Part shown: positions 1 to 8,154 of the stretch, piece after piece
Layout of the letters: each line of letters starts with the position of its first letter
How positions within the stretch are numbered: position 1 is the stretch's first letter
Assembly: GCA_937927975.1 (NCBI GenBank)
Contig: CALEZT010000291.1
Span: 42,891-106,890 of the forward strand
From: an uncultured Phycisphaerales bacterium
GTDB taxonomy: Bacteria > Planctomycetota > Phycisphaerae > Sedimentisphaerales > Anaerobacaceae
DNA length: 64,000 nucleotides
Direction of reading: 5' to 3'
Made by a program: the position numbers and the translations under genes
Notes under the pieces: generated by a model
Seen by the model: the letters and a program-made list of their open reading frames with translations, nothing else
Databases searched by the model: none
What the model was told of the DNA's origin: nothing

Positions 1-170
1 ACAGCAAGTACATCGTCTTCAGTTACGGCCCCTTCTCCGGCGGCCAGCAGGTCGGCGGTCTGGCCGAGGGCTGGGACCTGTGCGTCTCCGACATGGACGG
101 CAACTGGGTCCAGATCACCGACGACGACCTGCACAACAAGGAGCCCGACTGGGTGCCCGTGAAGAATTGA
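1..170 (+). CDS. PD40/TolB-like beta-propeller protein, C-terminal end only
   Basis: Only the last 56 residues are in the window (frame from base 3, stop TGA at 168-170). The tail contains YIVFSYGPFSGG and ends HNKEPDWVPVKN. It aligns almost residue for residue with the end of the next gene (YIAFSYGPEAN..., HNKEPDWVPVRTDR), so the two are tandem paralogues. By analogy with the complete neighbour this is a secreted beta-propeller of the WD40-like PD40/TolB type. No function can be given from the fragment. The gene starts upstream of the window. Confidence 0.7.
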   Translation, partial: SKYIVFSYGPFSGGQQVGGLAEGWDLCVSDMDGNWVQITDDDLHNKEPDWVPVKN

Positions 171-651
171 TTATCGATGATTGATTATTGATGATTGAAG
201 AGGCCCGGACCCGCCGAACCGCGGAGGCTCGCGACAGCGTGCCACGCCTGTTGTGCAGTCGAACCGCAGGACTCGCCCGCCGGCGACGGTTCTCAAGAAC
301 TTCAAGGGCTTCAAGAACCTCAACTCCTCAGAACGTGAGGTTCTTGAAGTTCTTGAGACTCGTGAAAGGCCCGCGATTCCCGCCTCAAACCAGCCGGACC
401 GTGATGGTCTCGCTCCCCTACCCCGCCGGCACCCCTCAAAGCGATAAACGCGCCGCTCGGACCCGTCGAATCACCGCCGCGACGACAGAACCACAGGAAC
501 AGCCAGACTCCCTCAGAAGACCGTCAAGTCCGCCACGTGTTTCTGCTTGGCGGTGTTTGCGGTCTTGTGGCTGCCGCGGTCAGTTCTAGGGTGGGCTCTC
601 AAGCCCGCGCGTGTCGTGCCTTTCTGAGAACGGATTCCCAAGGCGGTCCGC
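171..651. other. Intergenic region with hairpin repeat
   Basis: No convincing gene. Just after the upstream stop there is a short direct repeat of TTGATTAT(T/C)GATGA (about 168-196). A long imperfect inverted repeat lies at 291-358. Near 430-460 there is a fragment of the AAAGCGATAAACGCGCC-type repeat also seen near 6.24, 35.86 and 48.87 kb. Open frames here have repetitive, low-complexity translations and no ribosome site. Confidence 0.5.
291..358. repeat. Imperfect inverted repeat (CAAGAACTTCAAG hairpin)
   Basis: Left arm TCTCAAGAACTTCAAG plus CTTCAAGAACCTCA pairs with right arm TGAGGTTCTTGAAG plus TTCTTGAGA, with a short extra CTTCAAGGG loop in the left arm. No T-run follows, so it reads as a dispersed palindromic repeat and not a terminator. 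Confidence 0.6.
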
Positions 652-680
652 TTGCCCCGAACCCCGATCCTTGGTATCCT
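652..680 (+). promoter_or_regulatory. Putative sigma70 promoter for the PD40 gene at 731
   Basis: TTGCCC at 652-657 and TATCCT at 675-680 are separated by exactly 17 bases. Each box matches the consensus at four of six positions. The gene start at 731 with an upstream GGAGGAA site fits. Visual match only. Confidence 0.4.
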
Positions 681-730
681 GTGCGACGTGCGGTAGGCAG
701 TGCCCGTCCCTTGTTCTGGAGGAACAACAG

Positions 731-1768
731 ATGTCGAGACGATGTTTCGGTATGAAGCTGGGTCTGTCGTCGATCGCGATCCTCGTGGCGTTCTCGATCC
801 CGTCTGTGGCCGCGAACGAGGAGACGTTGCTTCGGCCCGGATCGGGAATCGATCTCAAGAGCATTCCCTTCAAGATCGTCTACGAGAGCCTGTTGCCGAC
901 CGACGGCAAGGAGAACTGGGAACTGGTCCTGATCGACGCCGACGGCTCCAACCCCGTCAACCTCACCAAGACCCCCGACGTCGGCGAGATCTATCCCCAC
1001 GCCTGCCCCGACGGGACGAAGATCTGCTTCGAGGGCGAGCAAGGCACCGGCCGCAACAAGGTCCGCAGCGTGTTCTATATGAACCTCGACGGATCGGGAC
1101 GGACCAAGGTCGCCCACAACGCCCGACAGTCCTGCTGGAGCCCCGACGGCAAGACCATCGCCTTCCTCAAGGGCGAGTACGACCGCTACACGATCAACGA
1201 CTACGCCACCCAGGGCCTCTACCTCTACGACCTGGCGACCGGGCAGACCACGCCGCACGTCAATGAAGCGAAGCTCCACCACCTCTACAATCTCTGCTGG
1301 TCGCCCGACGCCAAGTGGTTCCTCGCCACCGTCCACGGCGGCATGGGCTTCAACCATGCGATCCTGGCCTTCCCCGCCGACGGCACGGACATCTTCGATC
1401 TGACCCCCTTCGGCGTGACCGGCTGCCGACCCGACTTCAGCGCAGACGGCAAACGCATCACCTGGGGCAAGACCGACTGGGACCTGTTCGTCGGCGACTT
1501 GGACGCCTCCTCGGGCGCGCCGAAAGTGACGAACGTCCGCAAGATCGTCTCGTGCGACAAAGAGCACGAGGTCTACCACACCGACTTCTCCCCCGACGGC
1601 AAGTACATCGCCTTCAGCTACGGACCCGAGGCCAACGAGATGGGCGCAGGCCTGGCCCCCGGCTGGAACATCTGCGTGACGGATCTGTCGGGCAACTGGG
1701 TCCAGATCACCCGTGACGGCCGCCACAACAAGGAGCCCGACTGGGTGCCGGTCAGGACAGACCGGTAA
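731..1768 (+). CDS. Secreted PD40/TolB-like beta-propeller protein
   Basis: A 345-residue protein with an N-terminal signal peptide (basic MSRRCFGMK, then a hydrophobic stretch ending near SVAAN, residue 28). The rest is a chain of PD40/WD40-like blades with repeated (S/C)PDG(T/K) motifs: CPDGTKICFEG, SPDGKTIAFLKG, SPDAKWFLATV, SADGKRITWG and SPDGKYIAFSYG. Such propellers (TolB family fold) usually act as periplasmic binding scaffolds; no catalytic residues are visible. Start chosen at ATG 731 because GGAGGAA lies just upstream at 717-723 and the signal peptide begins there; the frame is open further upstream. It follows a truncated paralogue and precedes an oxidoreductase with its own promoter. 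Ligand unknown. Confidence 0.8.
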   Translation: MSRRCFGMKLGLSSIAILVAFSIPSVAANEETLLRPGSGIDLKSIPFKIVYESLLPTDGKENWELVLIDADGSNPVNLTKTPDVGEIYPHACPDGTKICFEGEQGTGRNKVRSVFYMNLDGSGRTKVAHNARQSCWSPDGKTIAFLKGEYDRYTINDYATQGLYLYDLATGQTTPHVNEAKLHHLYNLCWSPDAKWFLATVHGGMGFNHAILAFPADGTDIFDLTPFGVTGCRPDFSADGKRITWGKTDWDLFVGDLDASSGAPKVTNVRKIVSCDKEHEVYHTDFSPDGKYIAFSYGPEANEMGAGLAPGWNICVTDLSGNWVQITRDGRHNKEPDWVPVRTDR

Positions 1769-1842
1769 CAGTGCTGGCAGGTGCAACGCCGCCAATCCGA
1801 CGGCGTCGGGGATTCTTGTTTGCACTCGCGCCGGATCGGGCC

Positions 1843-1848
1843 TACAAT
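1843..1848 (+). promoter_or_regulatory. Putative -10 box before the Gfo/Idh/MocA gene
   Basis: TACAAT lies 33 bases before ATG 1881. A weak TTGCAC lies 17 bases upstream at 1820-1825. The same TACAAT box type occurs at 4595. Confidence 0.35.
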
Positions 1849-1880
1849 GTCGCCATCAACCTTCATGCAAGGAGAACGAC

Positions 1881-3242
1881 ATGACGACATCGATCGGCAC
1901 ATCCAAGGTCAACCGGCGGGAATTTCTCAAACACAGTGGCTCGGTCGCCGCAGGGGCGGCTGTGCTCGGGAGTCTGACTCCGACCCTTCACGCGGCTGCG
2001 GACGACACGATCCGCCTGGCCCTGATCGGTTGCGGCGGACGCGGCACCGGGGCGGTAGGCGACGCCTTGTCCGTGCCCAACAGCGGACCGATGAAGCTCT
2101 ACGCGATGGCCGATCTGGACCCCAAGCGGATGGAGAACCAGCGCAAGGCCCTCCAGGACCGCTACCAGGACAAGATCGACGTGCCCGCCGAGCGGCAGTT
2201 CGTCGGGTTCAAGGCCTATAGGCAGGCGATCGATTGCCTGCGCCCTGGCGACGTCGCCATGTGCACGACTCGCTCGTACATTCGACCCCTGCACGTCGAG
2301 TACGCGATCAAGAAGGGAATCAACGTGTTCATGGAGAAGCCCTTCGCCTCCGACCCAGGCGGCCTGCACAGGCTTCTGGCCGCCAACGAAGAGGCCCAGA
2401 AAAAGGGCGTCAAGGTCCTCGCAGGGCTCCAGTGCCGCCACTCCCCCGCCCGCCAGGCTCTGATCGAGAAGATCCGCGACGGCGCGATGGGCGACATCCC
2501 GCTGATCCGCGCCAACCGCTACGAAGGCGGCGGCGGACTCGGCAACATGGGCGCCAACGCCAACAAACTGATGAGCCAGCTCGAGTTCGGCCGGATCCAC
2601 CTGCTCTACGTGGGCTCGGGCCACATGGTCGACAACCTGATCCACCAGATCGACGAATGCTGCTGGATCAAGGATTCCTGGCCGGTCTCGGCGCACGGCC
2701 TGGGCGGCTGCTGGCCTCGCAGCACCGACTGCGGCCAGAACATCGACGTCTACGCCATCGAGTACACCTTCGCCGACGGGGGCAAGGCGTTCTGCGAGTT
2801 CCGGCGGATGAATCACACGTACGGCGAGTTCGCCACCTTCATCCACGGCGCCAAGTGCGCCGCCCAGTTCTCGGGCATGACGCACGCCGCGACGGTGCAC
2901 CTGTTCAAGGACCAGCGGATCGAGAAGGACAACATCGCCTGGACGCCCACGAAAGACGCATTCAGTCCGTGGCAGTACGAATGGAACGCGTTCATCAACG
3001 CCATCCGCAACGACAAGCCGCACAACGAGCTCAAACGGGCGGTCTATTCCGATCTCACGGCCCTCATGGGCCGGGCCGCCTGCCACATCGGCCAGAAGAT
3101 CACCTGGGACGACATGATGAAGTCGCGGTTCCTGTTCTGCGACTACCTGGACGACCTGAACGCCGACAGTCCGGTCCCCGTCAAGGCCGACGCCCAAGGC
3201 CGCTTCCCCGTCCCCACGCCGGGCCAGTGGAAGGAGATCTGA
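1881..3242 (+). CDS. Tat-exported Gfo/Idh/MocA family oxidoreductase
   Basis: 453 residues. The N-terminus has a twin-arginine leader (VNRREFLKHSG, then a small hydrophobic AAGAAVLGS stretch) ending near LHAAA, so the protein is probably exported folded with its cofactor. A Rossmann nucleotide fold starts near residue 47 (ALIGCGGRGTGAV). The EKP motif typical of the family is at about residues 151-153 (FMEKPFASDP). Family members are NAD(P)-dependent dehydrogenases acting on sugars, inositols or related polyols; the substrate cannot be read here. ATG 1881 follows GGAG at 1870-1874. Planctomycetota usually carry many such Tat-exported copies. Confidence 0.88.
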   Translation: MTTSIGTSKVNRREFLKHSGSVAAGAAVLGSLTPTLHAAADDTIRLALIGCGGRGTGAVGDALSVPNSGPMKLYAMADLDPKRMENQRKALQDRYQDKIDVPAERQFVGFKAYRQAIDCLRPGDVAMCTTRSYIRPLHVEYAIKKGINVFMEKPFASDPGGLHRLLAANEEAQKKGVKVLAGLQCRHSPARQALIEKIRDGAMGDIPLIRANRYEGGGGLGNMGANANKLMSQLEFGRIHLLYVGSGHMVDNLIHQIDECCWIKDSWPVSAHGLGGCWPRSTDCGQNIDVYAIEYTFADGGKAFCEFRRMNHTYGEFATFIHGAKCAAQFSGMTHAATVHLFKDQRIEKDNIAWTPTKDAFSPWQYEWNAFINAIRNDKPHNELKRAVYSDLTALMGRAACHIGQKITWDDMMKSRFLFCDYLDDLNADSPVPVKADAQGRFPVPTPGQWKEI

Positions 3243-3265
3243 CGCGAAGCAATCGCAGTACACGG

Positions 3266-3340
3266 AAAAGGGGACATTCTGCTTTTTCTCATTGAACACG
3301 GCATCGTCCTTCACGATCGAAAAGTAGAATGTCCCCTTTT
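3266..3340. repeat. REP-like imperfect palindrome (AAAAGGGGACATTCT arms)
   Basis: Left arm AAAAGGGGACATTCTGCTTT (3266-3285) continues TTC. The right arm at 3319-3340 is its reverse complement with one substitution and a one-base length change. About 30 bases separate the arms. The arm type resembles repetitive palindromes that accompany REP-associated (Y1) transposases in other bacteria; no such transposase is nearby. It lies between two convergent genes, directly beyond the end of the HNH-AP2 gene. Confidence 0.6.
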
Positions 3341-3363
3341 GCCCTTTTGTCTGACAACGCCGG

Positions 3364-4176
3364 TCATCGGCGGCGCGTCTTCTCACGACTGGGACGTCCC
3401 CCTTTCGCCTTCCCGCCCTTTCCTTTCGTCTTTTCGCTTTCTGCCTTCGCCTTCTTCCTCTTGGCTCTGTTCTTCCTCGAAGCCTGCCACTGCGCCCGGA
3501 CTTCGGCCTTCCGATCCGGCGGCCACTCCCTCGGGAAGTTCAGCCTTGCGAAATCGCCCAGCGCCTCCACCGCCCGTCGGTCGTAGGCCCTGGCGGCCTC
3601 GGCCTCGTCGTCATAATAGCCCAGCGAGTGATCTTGGCTCTCGTACCAGCACCTCCCGACCCACTTGTCGGACCGCTTGTCGTATACGACCCCCTTGAAC
3701 CTCGACACGGACCCGTTCTGCTTGTGCGTGTTGCGTCGGTTCTGCGCGCGCGTGCACACGCGGAGATTCGATCGGCAGTTGTTGCACTTGTTGCCGTCCT
3801 TATGGTCAACGAGCTTGCCTTTCCGCGGCTTCATGATCTGGCGATGCATGAGAACCGTCTTTCCGCGAGCGTTGCGGGCCGCATAGCCGCCGCCGCACTC
3901 GTGCCACTTCCACTGATTGAGCGCGTCGTAATCCGCAGCGTCCACGTATGTGTAGGACCCGTTGTCCAGCGGGATCACGCGATAGTCGCTCTTGGGCATC
4001 TCGGGCTTGCGACGGTAGTTCGGACACGCCATCCCCGAGACTTCGTGGATCTCGCCGGGATACCTCGGATGGTTGCCGCATCGCGGCAGGATCGGCTCCC
4101 CCATCCACATCAGCTTTCGCCACAGTTCCGCATCGACGACCGAATAGATGCAATTGTCGCAACACGGTCCGGCCAT
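3364..4176 (-). CDS. HNH endonuclease with AP2 DNA-binding domain
   Basis: 270 residues. Residues 5-51 form a cysteine-rich segment (CCDNC, RCGNH, MACPNY) that may bind metal. The HNH nuclease core lies at about 110-150 (LMHRQIM, VDHKDGNKCNNCRSNLR). An AP2/ERF-type domain lies at about 158-215 (SRFKGVVYDKRSDKWVGR, SLGYYDDEAEAARAYDRRA). The tail from 225 to 270 is rich in lysine and arginine and probably binds nucleic acid. HNH-AP2 proteins are usually homing-type or phage-borne nucleases; cleavage specificity is unknown. ATG 4176 has a good AGGAG site. It is a single gene on the minus strand, ending next to a REP-like palindrome, which suggests a mobile or formerly mobile unit. Confidence 0.85.
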   Translation of the reverse strand: MAGPCCDNCIYSVVDAELWRKLMWMGEPILPRCGNHPRYPGEIHEVSGMACPNYRRKPEMPKSDYRVIPLDNGSYTYVDAADYDALNQWKWHECGGGYAARNARGKTVLMHRQIMKPRKGKLVDHKDGNKCNNCRSNLRVCTRAQNRRNTHKQNGSVSRFKGVVYDKRSDKWVGRCWYESQDHSLGYYDDEAEAARAYDRRAVEALGDFARLNFPREWPPDRKAEVRAQWQASRKNRAKRKKAKAESEKTKGKGGKAKGGRPSREKTRRR

Positions 4177-4436
4177 GATCGCTTCTCCTTTTCACTTCGG
4201 GGCAGACAATGATCCGCCCCTACGAACCCCGTCATCGCTCGCACAGGCAGGCCGGTCCCGCCCGTGTCCTCACGGCCCCGGCGTTCGCGCCGCCGGGCTA
4301 CGTTCACATTATGATAGATTCCGAATGGTCGTATGTCCAGTCCAAAGTTTAGTATTTGCATAATTTTTGTCAGCCTATCACAAGTTCTGTGCAGACCGCA
4401 GGTTGCGCCCCTGGAAAGAAAGACGATTTCCACCTT

Positions 4437-4566
4437 TTCACCACAGAGGCACAGAGACCACATAGAAGAAACGGTAGAGATCTGAGGGGTACGGTTCCGC
4501 CAATCCCAAATCACACATCAACAATCACCCATATCTTCTCGGTGTCCTCTGTGTCTCCGTGGTGAA
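4437..4566. repeat. Inverted repeat with CACAGAGG-type arms in a 0.4-kb intergenic region
   Basis: TTTCACCACAGAGGCACAGAG at the left matches the reverse complement of CTGTGTCTCCGTGGTGAA at the right (ending 4566) with few changes. The intervening 85 bases show no gene. The whole 4177-4571 interval is otherwise featureless; AT content rises near 4300-4360. A related GTAGAGACGCAGAGG inverted repeat lies at 6791-6930. Confidence 0.6.
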
Positions 4567-4571
4567 TCCGC

Positions 4572-4600
4572 TTGACCCGCCCGGACGGGCAGGCTACAAT
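4572..4600 (+). promoter_or_regulatory. Strong putative sigma70 promoter
   Basis: TTGACC (4572-4577), spacer of exactly 17 bases, TACAAT (4595-4600): five of six matches in each box. The predicted transcript start near 4607 rules out the GTG at 4606 as the start codon of the following gene. The spacer contains a GCCCGGACGGGC palindrome. Confidence 0.6.
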
Positions 4601-4662
4601 CGAGCGTGACAGTCGAGAACGTATCGTGCAGAGGCCGTATGATCCCTGTCGGAAGCGAAACC

Positions 4663-5211
4663 ATGAAGAGAGACGTCGTCGCCAAACGTGTGATCCAGGC
4701 CGTCGCCTGCGGCTTCGGGCTGCTGGGCCTGTTTGCCGTTTACATGAGCGTCTCCTTTGCCCTGATCGCACTCCGAGATCTCGACCGGCACGAGTCGCTC
4801 ATCACAGGTCCCCTGTTCTTGGTCCTCGGCGCGATCATGATCGCGGTCGCCTGGCAGAGTCTCCGACGTTTCGGGCCGGACGCGATTCGCAACGTGGTCG
4901 GGCTCGTGATGTTCTTCGCATGGTCCCAACTGGCGTGGTTCCCGGAGTCCTCGCAGCATAGCGAACCGCGTTGGCGAAGCGATTTGGCGGAAACAGCCCT
5001 GGTCCTGGGTTCCCTGTGCCTTGCGTTCCTCCTGTACCGAATACTCAGCAGGAAGCTCATTCAAATGACAGGGACAGCCGCATCAACTGAAGCCCCGCAG
5101 CATGACGTACTTCTGACCGAGCACGATTCGACGTGTGAGACAAGTAAAATGTTCCAAGAATTCCTTGATAATTCTACCCGTGGCCTTGTGACTTCTCACG
5201 ACGAGGAGTAG
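4663..5211 (+). CDS. Small multi-pass membrane protein, unknown function
   Basis: 182 residues from ATG 4663 (GGAAGCGA upstream); ATG 4639 in frame is the alternative. About four hydrophobic segments are visible: AVACGFGLLGLFAVYMSVSF, ITGPLFLVLGAIMIAV, NVVGLVMFFAWSQLAWF and ALVLGSLCLAFLLYRI. The soluble tail of about 60 residues is rich in Glu, Asp, Ser and Thr. I recognise no family. The strong promoter just upstream argues that the gene is real. It is followed by a lipoprotein gene 75 bases later, so the two may be co-transcribed. Confidence 0.6.
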   Translation: MKRDVVAKRVIQAVACGFGLLGLFAVYMSVSFALIALRDLDRHESLITGPLFLVLGAIMIAVAWQSLRRFGPDAIRNVVGLVMFFAWSQLAWFPESSQHSEPRWRSDLAETALVLGSLCLAFLLYRILSRKLIQMTGTAASTEAPQHDVLLTEHDSTCETSKMFQEFLDNSTRGLVTSHDEE

Positions 5212-5286
5212 AATACGAGAATAGTCTCGGTGCTGTTTACCGAGCTGGAAGCGGTGGAAAGCTTTCTGACTTTGGAGGTGCGAGAA

Positions 5287-5784
5287 ATGCGAGGCATAGC
5301 TGTTCTGATCGGCGGTTGTGTTGCGATGTTTGCGGGTTGCCAGACGGTAGAACCTATTGAGAGAATGTCATTTCCCGAGGCTGAATATACAGTCCTGCCT
5401 GCAACAGGAACAGCCCGCATTGAGGGGCAGGCATTCCTAAAGACGATCGGGGGAGATGTAAAGACCGCCGCAGGGAATGCGGTGTACCTGAATCCCGTAA
5501 CATCGTACAGCGAGCAGTGGTACGCATCTTATGTTACAGGCAGACCTCTCGACCCTGCCGAACCTGATCCGCGTCTGAGCAAGTACATAAGGGAAACCAC
5601 GGCTGACGGGGAGGGACGATTTGAATTTGCGGACGTTCCGGCTGGCGAATACTTCGTTACGACGAGGGTCGTCTGGGGAGTGCCGACCGGCAGCTATGGT
5701 ACTATCAGCCAACAGGGCGGAACCGTGACGAAGCGCATCTCAATCAAAGAAGGCGAGGTCATTAAGATAATTATCACGCGGTGA
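5287..5784 (+). CDS. Lipoprotein with carboxypeptidase-regulatory-like fold
   Basis: 165 residues. The N-terminus is a lipoprotein signal: MRGIAVLIGGCVAMFAGCQT with lipobox FAGC, Cys 18 being the predicted lipidated residue. The C-terminal half has the pattern TTADGEGRFEFADVPAGEYF, typical of carboxypeptidase-regulatory or Cna-B-like beta-sandwich modules, which serve as binding or structural domains. ATG 5287 has GGAGGTG at 5275-5281. Its base composition is somewhat lower in GC than neighbouring genes. Ligand and partner unknown. Confidence 0.7.
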   Translation: MRGIAVLIGGCVAMFAGCQTVEPIERMSFPEAEYTVLPATGTARIEGQAFLKTIGGDVKTAAGNAVYLNPVTSYSEQWYASYVTGRPLDPAEPDPRLSKYIRETTADGEGRFEFADVPAGEYFVTTRVVWGVPTGSYGTISQQGGTVTKRISIKEGEVIKIIITR

Positions 5785-5927
5785 TGCGAGGCGCCCAGGA
5801 GAACACCCGATGACCTCAGTATGACAGGATGAAACATATTGCGGGGTCAGGTCTTGAAACGCGGAATTATTCTGCTGCTGGCGCGGCGGGAACTGAAGGA
5901 GTACGGCACTTGTTCCGGCGTATGGCG

Positions 5928-6134
5928 GATTCACGCGTGGGCCAAGGGCCCACCCTACGCCCGCATCTGCGTCCATCGGCGTTCATCGGCGGTTGAATTC
6001 GTTGCTCGCACATCAGAGACGGCAGCGTCAGGCCGACACATTTCACAGGGGACATCTGACGCGTGATGGGCGTCTGTTCCTCATAATCATGCCATTGGCC
6101 CAAAGCGAAAAATGCCGGGGTCGGGGGCGGAGCC
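5928..6134. repeat. Direct repeat, copy 1 (about 207 bp)
   Basis: Copy 1 of a repeat whose second copy begins exactly 619 bases downstream. I count about ten substitutions and no indels over about 203 bases, so roughly 95% identity. It contains GCATCTGCGTCCATCGGCGT and ends with the CCAAAGCGAAAAATGCCGGG arm that also forms the ends of the MITE-like element at 9.84-10.05 kb. Confidence 0.8.
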
Positions 6135-6237
6135 CTGGTTGTCACACATCTCGACCGGCGGTCCTCATGAGCGAGGCGATTCCCGTTCGCTGCGGGGGTT
6201 TCCCTGCGGGGCGGGGCGGCCGGCACGCTCCTGCGGT

Positions 6238-6365
6238 GCGTTTATCGCTTTGGGGGCTTCCAGCAGAAATCCACCAGGATGCGGGTCGAGAGCCTGCGGC
6301 AGGCTCCCAGGCGGTCCGGGGATCCGTCTGCACTTTCTGCTGGAAGCCCGAAACGCGCAAAACGC
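6238..6365. repeat. Inverted repeat, GCGTTTATCGCTTTGGGG family
   Basis: Left arm GCGTTTATCGCTTTGGGGGC continues TTCCAGCAGAAA. The right arm TTTCTGCTGGAAGCCCGAAA continues CGCGCAAAACGC and is nearly its reverse complement. The inner part holds a smaller palindrome around GAGCCTGCGGCAGGCTC. A related hairpin is at 35852-35945. Confidence 0.65.
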
Positions 6366-6546
6366 AATTTCCGAGGTCGAATCCGCGTCCGTCACCCGGA
6401 CTGATCCCAGGCGAAGATCTGTAGAACGACCAGTGAGTAAATTAAAGGTGTCCGGTACTTTTTCTGGCGTGTGACAGTCCGGATCATGCCGGGAATGGCG
6501 GTTGGGGCGACGGGACGACGCGGAGGCATGAAGCGTCGCTTGGGAA

Positions 6547-6755
6547 GATTCACGCGTGGGCCAAGGGCCCACCCTACGCCCGCATCTGCGTTCATCGGCG
6601 TTCATCTGCGGTTGAATTCGTCGCTCGCACATCAGAGACGTCAGCGTCAGGCCGATACATTTCACAAGGGACATCTGACGCGTGACGAGCGTCTGTTCCT
6701 CATAGTCATGCCATTGGCCCAAAGCGAAAAACGCCGGGGTCGGGGGCGGAACCCC
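6547..6755. repeat. Direct repeat, copy 2 (about 207 bp)
   Basis: Second copy of the 5928-6134 repeat at a constant offset of 619 bases. It ends in GTCGGGGGCGGAACCCC where copy 1 has GTCGGGGGCGGAGCCC. Confidence 0.8.
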
Positions 6756-6790
6756 GGGAACGGCCCTTTCGCCGGGCGAGTTCCGCTCCT

Positions 6791-6930
6791 TCGTAGAGAC
6801 GCAGAGGGTGGAATGAAAGCGGAGAGAATACGCGAAGGCAGGGTTGCGGAATGCGGCCCTGGGATCGTTCTTCCCCTCCATTGTCTTACGTCCCTGCCTT
6901 CTCTTCCCAGCGCCCCTGCGTCTCTGCGTG
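6791..6930. repeat. Inverted repeat with GAGACGCAGAG arms
   Basis: TCGTAGAGACGCAGAG near 6791 pairs with CTGCGTCTCTGCG near 6917-6929. It resembles the CACAGAGG inverted repeat at 4437-4566 in style and arm content. No gene is enclosed. Confidence 0.5.
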
Positions 6931-7073
6931 AGAATCTTCTTCCCTGGTTATGGGGCCTGTCTCGTGACAAGGGTCTTCAGTTCGGGCCGGAAACTGCCGA
7001 TACCTGGGTATGGCCGGTCTTGATCGATCGGCCAAGAGCGGGAGTCCGAGCCTTCTGTCGAAAAGGTGAGCGT

Positions 7074-7925
7074 GTGATTCCGAAAACGATCCATTTCTGT
7101 TGGTTTGGCGGCAAGCCGGTTCCGGAGGAACTGCAGCTCTGCCGGCCGACCTGGCAGACCCATTGTCCCGATTATCGGATCGTGCGCTGGGACGAGTCGA
7201 ACTTCGACGTGAACGCCCACGAGTTCACCCGAACCGCCTATTCTCGAAGGATGTACTCCAAGGTCTCCAACTACGTCCGCGCATGGGTGCTCCATCGTCA
7301 CGGCGGCATCTATCTGGACACAGACGTCGAGGTGAAGCGTAGTCTCGATGCCTTTCTCCACCACAAGGCTTTCTCGGGCTTCGAAGCGCCGGGGCTTTCT
7401 TTCGCGGCGCTGTGGGCCAGCGAGCCTGGGCATTCGTGGCCTTTGTCCGTGCTGAACCACTATGATCGGCCGGTCGCCGACGACGAGCCGACGAACACCG
7501 AAATCACGACGGACATCCTCCGGGTGCAATTCGGGATCGATCCGAATCGAGACGAGCTTCAAGAAGGAGCCGACGGGGTGGTAATCTACCCCTCTTCCTA
7601 TTTCACGCTCGACCTGTCGCCCAATTTCGCCACGCATCACTTCAGCGGTCTGTGGCTTCCCAATCGTCCAGATCGGAGCTATAAGTCGCACGTGCACATC
7701 AATTACTTCCAATCACAACTGGAGAGGAAGGAACTGCACGGGTCGAGACTTGAGGCGGCTCGGGAGTTCGCCCTGTCGATACGCGTCGCGGATCAGATTC
7801 GGCTCTTGCTTTCGCTGTTTGGGAGCATCGTGCGAGTGGTGGTGCGCAGGGCTCCTGGGAAACTCTATCGAGCGATCCGTGCCCGAGTGGGAGGACGACG
7901 GACGGGTCAGACCGCCTCCGCCTGA
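7074..7925 (+). CDS. GT32-like glycosyltransferase (OCH1/capsule type)
   Basis: 283 residues from GTG 7074. The protein opens with IPKTIHFCWFGGKPVPEEL, a near-perfect match to the start of DXD-containing sugar-binding glycosyltransferases of family GT32. The DXD motif is at about residues 80-86 (YLDTDVE), preceded by RAWVLHRHGGIY, as in capsular polysaccharide and mannosyl/galactosyl transferases. These use a metal-bound nucleotide sugar to extend surface glycans; donor and acceptor are unknown. The tail carries a hydrophobic LLLSLFGSIVRVVV segment that may lie on the membrane. AAAGGTGAG at 7062-7070 is the ribosome site; the frame upstream of 7074 is repeat sequence. It stands alone, outside any visible polysaccharide cluster. 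Confidence 0.82.
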   Translation: MIPKTIHFCWFGGKPVPEELQLCRPTWQTHCPDYRIVRWDESNFDVNAHEFTRTAYSRRMYSKVSNYVRAWVLHRHGGIYLDTDVEVKRSLDAFLHHKAFSGFEAPGLSFAALWASEPGHSWPLSVLNHYDRPVADDEPTNTEITTDILRVQFGIDPNRDELQEGADGVVIYPSSYFTLDLSPNFATHHFSGLWLPNRPDRSYKSHVHINYFQSQLERKELHGSRLEAAREFALSIRVADQIRLLLSLFGSIVRVVVRRAPGKLYRAIRARVGGRRTGQTASA

Positions 7926-8085
7926 GCAACCGCTGTGGACGAATCGAGGGTCGAGTCGCCGAGACCGTGCGGTCTTCCTGCGACCTTGTGCTTCGTGTGT
8001 TTTCAACCCCAAGAGCCGTGCCGGCCCAGGATCCCCTCGCAACTGCGGCCGTTCACCCGTGCCCCTGATCGTCGATTTATGGTGC

Positions 8086-8114
8086 TTGACATGGGCGTTC
8101 TGATGGCTTATCGT
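8086..8114 (+). promoter_or_regulatory. Putative sigma70 promoter for gltX
   Basis: TTGACA (8086-8091, perfect), 17-base spacer, TATCGT (8109-8114, four of six). The gltX start codon is about 41 bases downstream of the -10 box. Confidence 0.5.
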
Positions 8115-8154
8115 GACTGTTTTCACAGGTTGATCAGACGAGGAGTGCCAAGCT

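Larger units (their letters stand above)
5785..7073. other. 1.3-kb non-coding repeat region
   Basis: No supported gene. The interval is built from repeats: two copies of a direct repeat of about 207 bp (5928-6134 and 6547-6755), a hairpin repeat at 6238-6365, a GAGACGCAGAG inverted repeat at 6791-6930, and two short REP-like words (GGGGTCAGGTCTTGAAACG near 5843 and AAAGGTGTCCGGTACTTTTT near 6445). Open frames exist on both strands, but they run through the repeats, change content between copies and lack ribosome sites. Confidence 0.65.

Noticed and set aside
291..358. Terminator for the upstream PD40 gene
   Set aside because: Hairpin lies 120 bases after the stop, is interrupted, and lacks a T-run; better explained as a dispersed repeat.
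599..1825. Long minus-strand open frame opposite the PD40 gene
   Set aside because: Val/Ala/Gly/Asp-rich antisense shadow caused by high GC; no ribosome site, and the plus-strand protein has clear family motifs.
6471..7073. Upstream extension of the glycosyltransferase frame
   Set aside because: Runs through direct and inverted repeats; the family N-terminus (IPKTIHFCWFGG) starts at GTG 7074 after AAAGGTGAG.
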